Shown in pieces: positions 54,823-63,158 of a stretch of 64,000 bases of DNA; position 1 is the stretch's first letter, and every line of letters starts with the position of its first letter. Source of the stretch: Halomonas sp. TD01 (GTDB taxonomy: Bacteria > Pseudomonadota > Gammaproteobacteria > Pseudomonadales > Halomonadaceae). The notes beneath the pieces were generated by a model. The model searched no databases and was not told where the DNA came from. It saw only the letters and a list, made by a program, of their open reading frames with translations. The stretch covers positions 1,364,001 to 1,428,000 of the forward strand of contig NZ_OV350343.1 in NCBI RefSeq assembly GCF_923868895.1, written 5' to 3'. A program made the translations under genes and the position numbers.

Positions 54823-56967
54823 TCACCAATCCCAGTTGATTGACATAACGGCACTACGCGGTTCGCCAAGCCAATACTGGCTGTAGAAACCAATTTGCTC
54901 GTAGTAGTCCTTGTCAAACACGTTGTTGATGTTCAACTGCGCGCTTAATTGATCGTTGAAGCGATAGCGTGCCATCAGGTCAGCAACGGCGTAAGCGTCT
55001 TGCCCAACTTTAACCTGGCCATTGGGGCTAGATGTGTTCCGCCAAATATCGCTTTGCCAACGTGCCCCGCCGCCCAATGTTAAGCCACTCCATGCGCCCG
55101 GCAGTTGGTAGGTGGTAAACAGTTTGATCTGTTGGCGCGGATGGGTCGTGTTGGTACGCTCGCCGTCGGAATTTTCTGCATTGGCTAGCGTGTAGCTGGC
55201 GCTCACATTCCAGCCAGAGGCCACTTCGCCAATCAATTCGACCTCTACGCCATTGACCTGATTACCATCAACACTGCGGTGGGCTGAGGTTCCAGGCTGG
55301 CCGATCACATCAACGCCAGGAATGGCTTCGGCCACACCGTTTTGCTCTGTTCTAAACAGTGCAATGCTGCTATCCAATTGGCCGTTCAGAAGGGTTGCCT
55401 TAGCGCCCAGCTCATAGCTGCGACCCTGAATAGGATCCAGCAGAGAGCCATCCTCACGCCGGGCATTCTGAGACTGGAAAATCTCGGTATAACTCGCGTA
55501 AACAGAGGCGTAGTCATTAATATCGTAGATAATGCCTGCATAAGGCGTTATTTCGTTGCTGTACCGGTATTGCCGCTCAGACCCATAATAAGTCTGATCC
55601 AATTCCCAATCGCTCAGGCGTGCGCCAAGAATGAGATTAAGCGGATCACTCAACGAAAAGCGCGACACCATATAGCCGCCGCTTTGCGTTACCTGCATAT
55701 TGTCTGAGCTGCTGAATTCCCCCCACTGAGGCTTGGCCACCACACTGTCTCGCCAATTAAAGTAACTGCCCGCGGAAGGCGGCGTGCCAACCGGCGTGGC
55801 CAGTTTTATCTCAAAGTCATCTTCGTTATGCATCCAGCCAAAGCCCAGCTCATGTTGGCGACCAAATAAGCTGAAATCACCTTCGGCCGTAACGTTCACG
55901 GTTTGTTGAGTACGGTTGCCGCGGTAATTCAAGAAGGAGCTGGACATACCAAGGCCTGTCTCCCTGTCTGGGAAACCGCCGCGATAAAGGTACTCTAGGC
56001 CATAGTTACCATCGTTATGGCTAACGGCGGCACGTAACGTCCAGCCGTTATCCAATTGGTGGCTAAGGTCAGCGAACACGCGAGTGGTCTCGTTGTAAAA
56101 CGTTGACCAGTCGGTGTTGTTAGATGCACTGCGGTCAAAGTCCGTTCGGCTGCCGTCAGCATAAAAAGCCGGGACACTGGCCCCTGCGCCAACCGTCTCG
56201 TTGTGCTGATATTCAACCCCTACGGTTAATTGAGTAGCGGGTGTAAGCTCGCTACTGATAACACCATAAAGTGTCTCATGGTCATCTTCGAGATGAGAGA
56301 TAAAGCTATCGTTTTGGCCTTTAGCCACGACAAAGCGGGCCCCGGTCGTGCCATCGCTGCTTAACGGTACAGACACATCCGCAGTGGCGCGGCGACGATC
56401 CCAACGGCCGATGCCTGCGGAAACAGACGCAGCCGCTTCGGATAACGGGCGTTTGCGAATAAAGTTAACGCTTGCCGAGGGTTCGCCAGCGCCGGTCAGT
56501 AAACCGGTTGCCCCGCGCACCACTTCAACACGGTCATAAATCGCAGCATCCCAGTCGGTATCGCCAAAATTCCAAAAACCGCTGAGCGGAATGCTGAGTC
56601 CGTCAAACTGCACGCTACGTATCGAGAAGCCACGCGCGGCATAGCTAATTCGGTTACTGTCAGCTCGGCTTGGCGAAACACCGGGTACTTGGGCTAAAAC
56701 ATCACCGCCTGTCTGTACCGCACGGTCGTCGATCTGCTGGCGAGTAATAACGCTTGTTGATTGGGGCGTCTCGCGTGGCGTTAATGACAGCCCGACCGCG
56801 CTGCGGCTAGCGGGAACTGTGTAGCGTTGAGTGCCCTCACTGCTGGTGCTGAGGCGCTCACCGGTCACGAGCAAATTGTCCAATGTTTCGTCAGGAGCTT
56901 CAGCGAAGGCAAGCAACGGGTAGGAAAGAATAAGCGCAGTACATGTTGATCGATATGAAAAGGGCAT
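54823..56967 (-). CDS. TonB-dependent siderophore receptor
   Basis: The protein has 714 residues from the ATG at 56967; a TTG ten codons earlier is possible. It has a signal peptide ending ...LLAFAEA. The plug domain (about 55-170) starts TPRETPQSTSVITRQQIDDRAVQTGGDVLAQVPGVS and has YDRVEVVRGATGLLTGAGEPSASVNFIRKRP. The barrel ends with INNVFDKDYYEQIGFYSQYWLGEPRSAVMSINWDW, ending in an aromatic residue as expected. It resembles hydroxamate or catecholate receptors such as FoxA, FpvA or FhuE. It heads the importer operon and has no FecR-type signalling extension. Confidence 0.92.
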   Translation of the reverse strand: MPFSYRSTCTALILSYPLLAFAEAPDETLDNLLVTGERLSTSSEGTQRYTVPASRSAVGLSLTPRETPQSTSVITRQQIDDRAVQTGGDVLAQVPGVSPSRADSNRISYAARGFSIRSVQFDGLSIPLSGFWNFGDTDWDAAIYDRVEVVRGATGLLTGAGEPSASVNFIRKRPLSEAAASVSAGIGRWDRRRATADVSVPLSSDGTTGARFVVAKGQNDSFISHLEDDHETLYGVISSELTPATQLTVGVEYQHNETVGAGASVPAFYADGSRTDFDRSASNNTDWSTFYNETTRVFADLSHQLDNGWTLRAAVSHNDGNYGLEYLYRGGFPDRETGLGMSSSFLNYRGNRTQQTVNVTAEGDFSLFGRQHELGFGWMHNEDDFEIKLATPVGTPPSAGSYFNWRDSVVAKPQWGEFSSSDNMQVTQSGGYMVSRFSLSDPLNLILGARLSDWELDQTYYGSERQYRYSNEITPYAGIIYDINDYASVYASYTEIFQSQNARREDGSLLDPIQGRSYELGAKATLLNGQLDSSIALFRTEQNGVAEAIPGVDVIGQPGTSAHRSVDGNQVNGVEVELIGEVASGWNVSASYTLANAENSDGERTNTTHPRQQIKLFTTYQLPGAWSGLTLGGGARWQSDIWRNTSSPNGQVKVGQDAYAVADLMARYRFNDQLSAQLNINNVFDKDYYEQIGFYSQYWLGEPRSAVMSINWDW

Positions 56968-57009
56968 GGAGCGGTTTTCCAAAGTGGATGTGACCAATAG
57001 TTAGTAATT

Positions 57010-57028
57010 CATAATGAGAATTATTCCA
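57010..57028. promoter_or_regulatory. Fur-box-like site upstream of the siderophore receptor
   Basis: CATAATGAGAATTATTCCA matches the Fur consensus GATAATGATAATCATTATC at about 13 of 19 positions, including the symmetric arms ATAAT and ATTAT. It lies 43 bases before the receptor start. Confidence 0.6.
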
Positions 57029-57094
57029 CTTATGGTGGGCGGGCAGTTATGCCCACCGCGCAATTGATTATGCGCAAACGTCAGCCGTATCGTT

Positions 57095-58030
57095 TTAGGG
57101 GCGTTTAAGGGAACTTTCTGTCAAAGCACCCGGCGAGATACCGTAGTTTTTCTTGAATGCAGTAATAAAGTTGCTGGCATGACGGTAGCCGCTTAAATGT
57201 GCCGCTTGTTGAACGCTGTGGCCGCTCAGCAGCAGCTCGCGTGCTAGCGAAAGCCGACGTTTGCGCAAATAGTCGATTGGCGCTAGGCCGTAAGCCATCT
57301 TGAAATGCCGCATTAGCGTACTTGGGCTCATGGCCGCACGATCCGCTAAGCGTTGTAGCGTGTGGTCAAATGACGGCTCTTCATCCAGCCAGCGGCGTAT
57401 CAGCGCCAAGCGCTGCCGATACAGTGCGCCACTGTCAGCCGTATATGGCGAACGGCAGTCCAGCCCCTGAGCGATGATTTGCAGTGCCAACCCTTGAAAG
57501 CGCATGCGCTGTGACTCAGCGCTACTGGAAGCACGGCACGCTTCATCGATGGTTAGCTGTAACCCAGGGCTGAGTTGCCAGACATGGGGGGATGCCGATG
57601 AGATGTGAGCACCATACCAAGCGTGCATCGCTGATGCGTCGAGCGACAGGCATAGCGTGCGAAGCCGTTGATTAGCAGGATGAAAAGCGCTTAGCGTTAA
57701 ACCTGTATCCAGCCTTAGCCAGCAAGCTTCCCCTGCTGTTATCCAACGCTTTTGGCCATCAATATCGAAATGTGCGCAGCCCTCTAACATCACCACAATC
57801 AGCAGGTCGGTATTACCCTTAGAGAACGATTGATAAGGACGCAGCACATCCAAATCAGAAATAAAAAGTTCCACACCCGCCGCTAAGCTAACTTCTTCTA
57901 CACGCCCTTGAGCGATCGATGTTTTCGGCGTGCAGGCAGTGTTGGAGGTGATGGGAAAGCAGTAATCGATACTGTATCGGCGTCCGTAGCCCAAAAAATG
58001 ATCAACGGTATAGCGGGTGCTGATGGTCAC
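57095..58030 (-). CDS. AraC family transcriptional regulator of siderophore uptake
   Basis: This 311-residue protein has a GTG start. The N-terminal two-thirds is an effector-binding domain with FSKGNTDLLIVVMLEGCAHFDIDGQ. The C-terminal double helix-turn-helix (about 205-305) includes LADRAAMSPSTLMRHFKMAYGLAPIDYLRKRRL and AHLSGYRHASNFITAFKKNYGISPG. Similar AraC proteins (PchR, AlcR) sense internalised siderophore and activate the adjacent receptor gene. It lies directly upstream of the receptor in the same direction. Confidence 0.9.
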   Translation of the reverse strand: MTISTRYTVDHFLGYGRRYSIDYCFPITSNTACTPKTSIAQGRVEEVSLAAGVELFISDLDVLRPYQSFSKGNTDLLIVVMLEGCAHFDIDGQKRWITAGEACWLRLDTGLTLSAFHPANQRLRTLCLSLDASAMHAWYGAHISSASPHVWQLSPGLQLTIDEACRASSSAESQRMRFQGLALQIIAQGLDCRSPYTADSGALYRQRLALIRRWLDEEPSFDHTLQRLADRAAMSPSTLMRHFKMAYGLAPIDYLRKRRLSLARELLLSGHSVQQAAHLSGYRHASNFITAFKKNYGISPGALTESSLKRP

Positions 58031-58152
58031 GTGGTGTGTCTCAACCTGGTGTAGAAATAGAGGCTCAACAAAAGCCTTATTTAAAAGACGCGCCTAAATA
58101 GTAATGTGTTTTATTTCTATTTGATAGTAAATGCTAAGTGGAGAGTTTTGTT

Positions 58153-58167
58153 GCACTTTTTTGGTGC
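58153..58167. promoter_or_regulatory. NtrC-like enhancer site 1 upstream of ureA
   Basis: GCAC-TTTTTTG-GTGC matches the NtrC dyad in both half-sites and in the 7-base centre. It is about 110 bases upstream of the promoter. Confidence 0.65.
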
Positions 58168-58195
58168 GATTAAGGGGCCGGTTAATTGGCGTGGT

Positions 58196-58208
58196 GCACT
58201 TTTGGTGC
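58196..58208. promoter_or_regulatory. NtrC-like enhancer site 2 upstream of ureA
   Basis: GCAC-TTTTG-GTGC has perfect halves but only five central bases. It starts 43 bases downstream of the first site, that is four helical turns. Confidence 0.45.
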
Positions 58209-58275
58209 GAATAAGAGAAAGTCGATATTTTTCAAACTATTGAATAATAATAACTATTTTTTTTATTCACCATTT

Positions 58276-58291
58276 TGGTACGGCGGTTGCG
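58276..58291 (+). promoter_or_regulatory. Sigma-54 (RpoN) type promoter of ureABCEFG
   Basis: TGGTACGGCGGTTGCG has the invariant GG-N10-GC, the ACG and the TTGC of the consensus, with one C-to-T change in the -24 box. It would start near 58302, about 100 bases before ureA. Confidence 0.7.
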
Positions 58292-58403
58292 CTGTATTGC
58301 TTCAAATAGGCGTGCTCGGTTTCGATAGTCTGGGAGCGTTGTTCCGAATCCTGCACCGTCGTTTCTGTTGAGCGCTCCCACTGATCAAGCCAATGGAGCC
58401 CCC

Positions 58404-58706
58404 ATGGAACTGACCCCACGAGACAAAGATAAGCTGCTGCTGTTTTCTGCTGCCCAGCTTGCCGAGCGCCGCAAAGCACGCGGCCTAAAGCTTAACTACC
58501 CCGAAGCCGTGGCGCTGATCAGCTTCGAAATTATCGAAGGCGCCCGTGACGGCAGAAGTGTTGCCGACTTAATGAGCTACGGTCGTGAAATCCTTAGCCG
58601 TGATGACGTCATGGATGGCGTGGCGGAAATGGTGGATGAGGTGCAGGTAGAAGCCACCTTTCCGGATGGCACCAAGCTCGTGACCGTTCACACGCCAATC
58701 AACTAG
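58404..58706 (+). CDS. ureA: Urease gamma subunit UreA
   Basis: This 100-residue protein starts at the ATG at 58404, after [39 protein letters not shown] is the usual UreA start. It includes [19 protein letters not shown] and the end VTVHTPI. UreA, UreB and UreC form the trimeric (alpha-beta-gamma) urease. The frame is open 12 codons further upstream. It is the first gene of the ureABCEFG block. Confidence 0.96.
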   Translation: MELTPRDKDKLLLFSAAQLAERRKARGLKLNYPEAVALISFEIIEGARDGRSVADLMSYGREILSRDDVMDGVAEMVDEVQVEATFPDGTKLVTVHTPIN

Positions 58707-58729
58707 TCGTCAGCAACCAGGAGGCTGCC

Positions 58730-59065
58730 ATGATTTCCGGCCCAATGATTCCAGGACAGTACCAGTTAAAAGACGGTGATATTGAGCTATGCGTGGGCCG
58801 CGAGCGGATTAGCGTCGAAGTGGCCAATACCGGCGACCGCCCCATTCAGATCGGCTCTCACTACCACTTCGCTGAAGCCAACCCCGCGCTGGTATTTGAT
58901 CGTAGCAAAGCCCGTGGTTTTCGCTTAGATGTCGCAGCGGGCACCGCGATTCGCTTTGAGCCTGGCCAGACCCGCGAGGTCACGCTAATTCCCTTCGTCG
59001 GTAAGCGCGAAATTTACGGCTTCCGTGGCGATGTGATGGGTGCGCTCGATGGAGATAAACAATGA
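58730..59065 (+). CDS. ureB: Urease beta subunit UreB
   Basis: This 111-residue protein begins [23 protein letters not shown]. It contains [24 protein letters not shown] and [25 protein letters not shown], all core UreB segments. It follows ureA by 23 bases with an AGGAGG site and overlaps ureC by 4 bases. Confidence 0.96.
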   Translation: MISGPMIPGQYQLKDGDIELCVGRERISVEVANTGDRPIQIGSHYHFAEANPALVFDRSKARGFRLDVAAGTAIRFEPGQTREVTLIPFVGKREIYGFRGDVMGALDGDKQ

Positions 59066-60777
59066 AACCGGTTAACAAAATCAGTCGGCAAGCCTACGCC
59101 GATATGTATGGCCCCACCGTGGGCGATCGCGTGCGCCTGGGCGATACCGAGCTGTGGATCGAAGTGGAGAAAGACGCTACCCACTACGGCGACGAGGTGA
59201 AGTTCGGCGGCGGTAAGGTGATCCGCGACGGCATGGGGCAAAGCCAGCGTGTTGATGACACGGTGATGGATACGGTGATTACCAATGCGCTGATTTTAGA
59301 CTGGTGGGGCATCGTTAAAGCCGATGTTGGCCTGCAAAGCGGACGCATCGCGGCGATTGGCAAGGCAGGCAACCCCGACACTCAGCCGGATGTGGATATA
59401 GTGATTGGCCCCGGCACTGAAGTGATTGCCGGTGAAGGCAAAATACTTACCGCAGGCGGCATCGACGCCCATATTCACTTTATTTGCCCCCAACAGATTG
59501 AAGAAGCGTTGATGAGCGGCGTGACCACCATGCTGGGCGGCGGCACTGGCCCTGCAACGGGCTCTAATGCGACGACGTGTACGCCTGGCGCGTGGCACAT
59601 CGGTAAAATGCTTCAATCGGTGGATGATATGCCGATGAACATCGGCTGGCTGGGCAAAGGCAACGCCAGCCTACCGGAAGCGTTGGAAGCGCAGTTGGAA
59701 GCAGGTGCCATGGGGCTCAAACTCCACGAAGACTGGGGCACCACGCCTGCTTCCATTGATAACTGCCTCAGCGTGGCAGAAAAGTACGATGTGCAGATCG
59801 CGATCCACACCGACACACTCAACGAATCCGGCTTTGTGGAAGACACCCTGGCGGCATTTAAAGAGCGCGGCATTCACACCTATCACACCGAAGGGGCAGG
59901 CGGCGGTCACGCGCCGGATATCCTGACCGCCTGCTCAAAAGAGTACGTGCTGCCGTCTTCCACTAATCCGACGCGGCCTTATACGGTTAACACCATCGAC
60001 GAACACCTGGACATGTTGATGGTCTGCCACCACCTGGACCCTAATATTCCTGAAGACGTGGCCTTTGCCGACTCACGTATTCGCCGTGAAACGATCGCCG
60101 CCGAAGATATTCTCCACGACCTGGGCGTGATCTCGATGATTGCCTCGGATTCCCAAGCCATGGGACGAGTGGGCGAAGTGGTCTGCCGTACCTGGCAAAC
60201 GGCCCATAAAATGAAGGTGCAGCGCGGCTTATTGCCTGAAGATGAAGCATTGGGCGCTGATAACCTGCGGGCCAAGCGTTATATCGCCAAATACACCATT
60301 AACCCCGCGATTACCCACGGCATTGGCCATGAGGTAGGTTCTATCGAAGTTGGCAAGCTAGCAGATTTAGTGCTCTGGAAGCCGGCATTCTTCGGTGTAA
60401 AGCCCTCGCTGATCATTAAAGGCGGCATGATTGCGGCAGCGCCCATGGGCGACCCCAACGCGTCTATTCCCACGCCCCAGCCGGTGCATTATCGTTTTAT
60501 GTTTGGGGCGTTTGGAAAGGCCGCCAGCCAAACGCGGCTACACTTCGTTAGCCAAGCCGCCATTGATGCAGGGGTTAAAGAGCGCCTGGGCTTGCACAGC
60601 ACGTTGGCGGCATGCAAGAACGTGCGCGGCGTGCGTAAAAAAGATATGAAGCTCAACGACGCCTGCCCAGAGCTCACTGTTGACCCACAAACCTATGAAG
60701 TGCGCTGCGATGGCGAGCTACTCACCTGCGAGCCCGCCACCGAATTGCCGCTAGCCCAGCGCTATCACTTGTTCTGA
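59062..60777 (+). CDS. ureC: Urease alpha subunit UreC (catalytic)
   Basis: This 571-residue subunit holds the two-nickel site that hydrolyses urea to ammonia and carbamate. All ligands are present: His137 and His139 (DAHIHF), carbamylated Lys220 (GLKLHEDW), His249, His275 and Asp363. The mobile-flap Cys322 and catalytic His323 are in MVCHHLD. Numbering is three above Klebsiella UreC. It overlaps ureB by 4 bases. A structured repeat, not a gene, follows before ureE. Confidence 0.97.
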   Translation: MKPVNKISRQAYADMYGPTVGDRVRLGDTELWIEVEKDATHYGDEVKFGGGKVIRDGMGQSQRVDDTVMDTVITNALILDWWGIVKADVGLQSGRIAAIGKAGNPDTQPDVDIVIGPGTEVIAGEGKILTAGGIDAHIHFICPQQIEEALMSGVTTMLGGGTGPATGSNATTCTPGAWHIGKMLQSVDDMPMNIGWLGKGNASLPEALEAQLEAGAMGLKLHEDWGTTPASIDNCLSVAEKYDVQIAIHTDTLNESGFVEDTLAAFKERGIHTYHTEGAGGGHAPDILTACSKEYVLPSSTNPTRPYTVNTIDEHLDMLMVCHHLDPNIPEDVAFADSRIRRETIAAEDILHDLGVISMIASDSQAMGRVGEVVCRTWQTAHKMKVQRGLLPEDEALGADNLRAKRYIAKYTINPAITHGIGHEVGSIEVGKLADLVLWKPAFFGVKPSLIIKGGMIAAAPMGDPNASIPTPQPVHYRFMFGAFGKAASQTRLHFVSQAAIDAGVKERLGLHSTLAACKNVRGVRKKDMKLNDACPELTVDPQTYEVRCDGELLTCEPATELPLAQRYHLF

Positions 60778-60794
60778 TTGACGCAATACGAGGA

Positions 60795-60900
60795 GCGCCG
60801 AGAGGTAGGACTACGTGAGGGCGCTGTGAATACATCCTTGTACGCTACTTTTGCCATCCATGGCAAAAGACCCTCACTTCGACCTACCTCCGGCTAGGCG
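60795..60900. repeat. Foldable intergenic repeat element between ureC and ureE
   Basis: Nested inverted repeats span most of the 150-base gap: CGCC/GGCG at the ends, GAGGTAGG (60802-60809) with CCTACCTC (60883-60890), GTGAGGG (60815-60821) with CCCTCAC (60871-60877), and an inner stem TTTTGCCAT (60849-60857) with ATGGCAAAA (60860-60868). It resembles the mobile non-coding intergenic repeats known in gammaproteobacteria (REP/ERIC-like). Confidence 0.7.
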
Positions 60901-60927
60901 TTGGGTGGTTTTAATAGGAAGAGATAG

Positions 60928-61488
60928 ATGCTGAAACTGATAGAACGTTTAGGGCCGGTGGAAGAGCACGCCGCCAGCGACACGCTGACACTACCCTTCG
61001 AACTGCGCATTCGCGGGCGCTTAAAAGCGGACAGCGACAGCGGCCAAGCCTTGGGCCTGTTTCTAGACCGTGGCCCGGTGCTGCACGATGGCGAAGGCTT
61101 AAAAGCTGAAAGTGGCGAAGTGGTGCGCATACGTGCCGCCATCGAGCCGGTGGTGACCGCGCGAGTTAACACCGGCTTACCCCTGGCGCGGCTGGCGTAT
61201 CATCTTGGCAATCGCCATGTACAGTTGGCGCTGGGCGAAGACGAAAAGGGTGGCTGGGTGCGTTTTCCACCCGACCATGTGCTAGAAGAACTGGCGGAAC
61301 TACTGGGGGCTGAGCTTGAGCATCACAACGCCACCTTCGACCCAGAACCAGGCGCCTATAACCAAGTAGGTGGCGGCGGGCATTCTCACGGACATTCTCA
61401 AGGTCATTCTCATGGTCATGGGCACTCCCACGACCATGAGCATCCACATGATCATTCACACACGCATGAGCATCATCATGCCCACTGA
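60928..61488 (+). CDS. ureE: Urease nickel metallochaperone UreE with His-rich tail
   Basis: This 186-residue protein has an N-terminal peptide-binding domain (1-72) and a metal domain (73-146) with YHLGNRHVQL, whose histidines 92 and 97 bind metal. The C-terminal tail (151-186) has 18 His in 36 residues, with HGH and HDH runs. UreE delivers nickel to UreG. The end overlaps the ureF start, so the His codons also serve as the ureF initiation region. Confidence 0.95.
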   Translation: MLKLIERLGPVEEHAASDTLTLPFELRIRGRLKADSDSGQALGLFLDRGPVLHDGEGLKAESGEVVRIRAAIEPVVTARVNTGLPLARLAYHLGNRHVQLALGEDEKGGWVRFPPDHVLEELAELLGAELEHHNATFDPEPGAYNQVGGGGHSHGHSQGHSHGHGHSHDHEHPHDHSHTHEHHHAH

Positions 61489-62200
61489 GCATGCCGCACC
61501 AGAAGGCCATGACTTAGCCCTGCTAGGGCTAATGCAACTGGTCAGCCCCGCGCTGCCTATCGGTGCCTTTGCGTTTTCCCAAGGGCTGGAAAGTGCCTTT
61601 GAGTTAGGCTGGGTAAGTGATGAACAAAGCCTTTCTGAGTGGCTTTCTGGCGTACTGGAAGATGGCCTAACCCGCTGTGAGCTGCCGCTGATCGCGCGCT
61701 TTTACACCGCCCTTGAGCAGCAGGACAGCGATGCAATCGCTCAGTGGGACGAATGGCTAGCCGCCACCCGCGAAACCGCTGAATTAGCCGCTGAAGATAG
61801 CCGCTTGGGTGCTTCGCTCAAGCGCCTGCTGGGCAGCCTGGATTTATTACCCCGCCAGGATGAGCGAAGTGAAGGCTGTCTGCCGCCTTTATTACCTGCC
61901 CATGCAGGCTATGTGACGCTATTTAGCTATGCCGCCCACATGCGGGGCGTGCCCCCGCGCCAAGCGCTGTTAGGGTTTGGCTGGGCGTGGCTAGAAAATC
62001 AGCTGGCAGTGGCCTGCAAAGCACTGCCCCTGGGCCACACCGCCGCCCAGCGAGTGATTGAACAGCTGCGCGGGGAACTGGTGGCGGCCGTCGATCAGGC
62101 ACTATTGCTAGAAGATGATGAGCTCGGCCCGGTACTGCCCGGTGTGGCGCTGGCAAGCGCTCTGCACGAAACACAATATTCACGCTTGTTTAGAAGTTAA
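61478..62200 (+). CDS. ureF: Urease accessory protein UreF
   Basis: The protein has 240 residues from the ATG at 61478; an ATG at 61466 and others are in frame. LALLGLMQLVSPALPIGAFAFSQGLESAFELGW is the conserved UreF start. It also has DEWLAATRETAELAAEDSRLGASLKRL. UreF acts with UreD and UreG on apo-urease. It lies 11 bases into the end of ureE and no clear ribosome site is seen, so it is probably translated by coupling. Confidence 0.93.
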   Translation: MPTEHAAPEGHDLALLGLMQLVSPALPIGAFAFSQGLESAFELGWVSDEQSLSEWLSGVLEDGLTRCELPLIARFYTALEQQDSDAIAQWDEWLAATRETAELAAEDSRLGASLKRLLGSLDLLPRQDERSEGCLPPLLPAHAGYVTLFSYAAHMRGVPPRQALLGFGWAWLENQLAVACKALPLGHTAAQRVIEQLRGELVAAVDQALLLEDDELGPVLPGVALASALHETQYSRLFRS

Positions 62201-62223
62201 ACGCTTATTAGTAGGAGAGAACA

Positions 62224-62856
62224 ATGACGCACTGTTTACGCGTAGGTGTGGGTGGCCCGGTGGGTTCCGGTAAAACCGCACTGCTCAAGCAGCTCTGTTC
62301 GGCGCTACGGGATTACTACGATATAGCTGTCGTAACCAACGACATATACACCCGCGAAGACGCCGACTTTCTGCTCAAACACGATGCGCTGCCTGCCGAC
62401 CGTATCCTTGGCGTAGAAACCGGCGGTTGCCCGCATACCGCCATCCGCGAAGATGCCTCAATGAATCTGGCGGCCATCGACGAACTGCACGCCCGCCATC
62501 CAAAACTAGAGCTGGTACTAGTGGAGTCCGGTGGCGACAACTTATCGGCCACATTCAGCCCTGAGCTTTCCGATCTCACGCTGTACGTGATTGACGTTTC
62601 CGCAGGCGATAAGATCCCCCGTAAAGGCGGGCCAGGCATTACCAAGTCAGACCTGCTGATTATCAACAAGATTGATATTGCCGAGCAGGTACATGCCTCA
62701 TTAGAGGTGATGGAGCGGGACTCGAAGAAAATGCGCGGCGAGCGTCCCTTTGTGTTTACCAACCTCTACGATGGCGTTGGGCTTGAGGAGATCATCCGCT
62801 TTATTCTCGATAAAGGCATGCTGGAAGAGCGTCGGCCCCAGGCAGCAACGGCATAA
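62224..62856 (+). CDS. ureG: Urease GTPase accessory protein UreG
   Basis: This 210-residue SIMIBI GTPase has the P-loop GGPVGSGKT at 10-18, the nickel-binding Cys-Pro-His at 69-71 ([15 protein letters not shown]), ESGGDN at 101-106 and the guanine-specific NKID near residue 146. GTP hydrolysis drives nickel insertion with UreDF. It is the last gene of the operon, with a GGAGAG ribosome site. Confidence 0.96.
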   Translation: MTHCLRVGVGGPVGSGKTALLKQLCSALRDYYDIAVVTNDIYTREDADFLLKHDALPADRILGVETGGCPHTAIREDASMNLAAIDELHARHPKLELVLVESGGDNLSATFSPELSDLTLYVIDVSAGDKIPRKGGPGITKSDLLIINKIDIAEQVHASLEVMERDSKKMRGERPFVFTNLYDGVGLEEIIRFILDKGMLEERRPQAATA

Positions 62857-62890
62857 GCGTTGCGATGCGAAAATCGCCCCCAATAAAAAA

Positions 62891-62919
62891 CTGCCCTGCC
62901 CCAATAGGGGGCAGAGCAG
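62891..62919. terminator. Hairpin after ureG, possible terminator
   Basis: CTGCcCTGCCCC and GGGGGCAGaGCAG pair across an AATA loop, 34 bases after the ureG stop. No T run follows on the plus strand, so termination is uncertain. Confidence 0.5.
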
Positions 62920-63078
62920 TCAAAAAGACGTGGCTAGCGGCTTGCTAAAACGGGCCGTCCTTGGCCACCACACCCCTACAGTGACCGGATAGGGCAAAGA
63001 TAACCTTAACGCAGGTTATGAAAGCTCAATTTTGAGCGTTAATTTGCTGTTCATAAACAAAAAAATACGCGAAGTGGT

Positions 63079-63105
63079 TAAAGTTGACACAGGTTAGGTC
63101 GATAA
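63079..63105 (+). promoter_or_regulatory. Sigma-28 (FliA) type promoter for the right chemoreceptor
   Basis: TAAAGTTG (63079-63086), exactly 11 bases, then GTCGATAA (63098-63105). Each box matches the consensus at 7 of 8 positions. The predicted leader is about 47 bases. Confidence 0.85.
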
Positions 63106-63158
63106 AAAATGCATAAAACTATTAAAAATTCTTCCGATGACCTACTGAGAAACACTTT

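Larger units (their letters stand above)
58031..58403. other. Control region between the AraC gene and ureA
   Basis: This 373-base divergent gap holds two NtrC-like dyads and a sigma-54-type promoter (listed separately), plus an AT-rich stretch (58226-58267). I see no gene. Confidence 0.7.
62857..63158. other. Intergenic region between ureG and the right chemoreceptor
   Basis: This 302-base gap holds the hairpin 62891-62919, two further dyads (ATAACCT/AGGTTAT at 63000-63019 and GCTCAA/TTGAGC at 63024-63037) and a sigma-28-type promoter (63079-63105). I see no gene. Confidence 0.7.

Noticed and set aside
49599..58030. Iron-uptake block as a recognisable mobile element
   Set aside because: No integrase, transposase, flanking tRNA or obvious direct repeats were seen at its ends. 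Insertion is inferred only from gene order.
60778..60927. Small gene between ureC and ureE
   Set aside because: The sequence is dominated by inverted repeats and gives no convincing reading frame with a ribosome site.
61370..61477. N-terminal extension of UreF inside ureE
   Set aside because: The extra residues come from the shifted reading of the His-rich tail and have no UreF homology.
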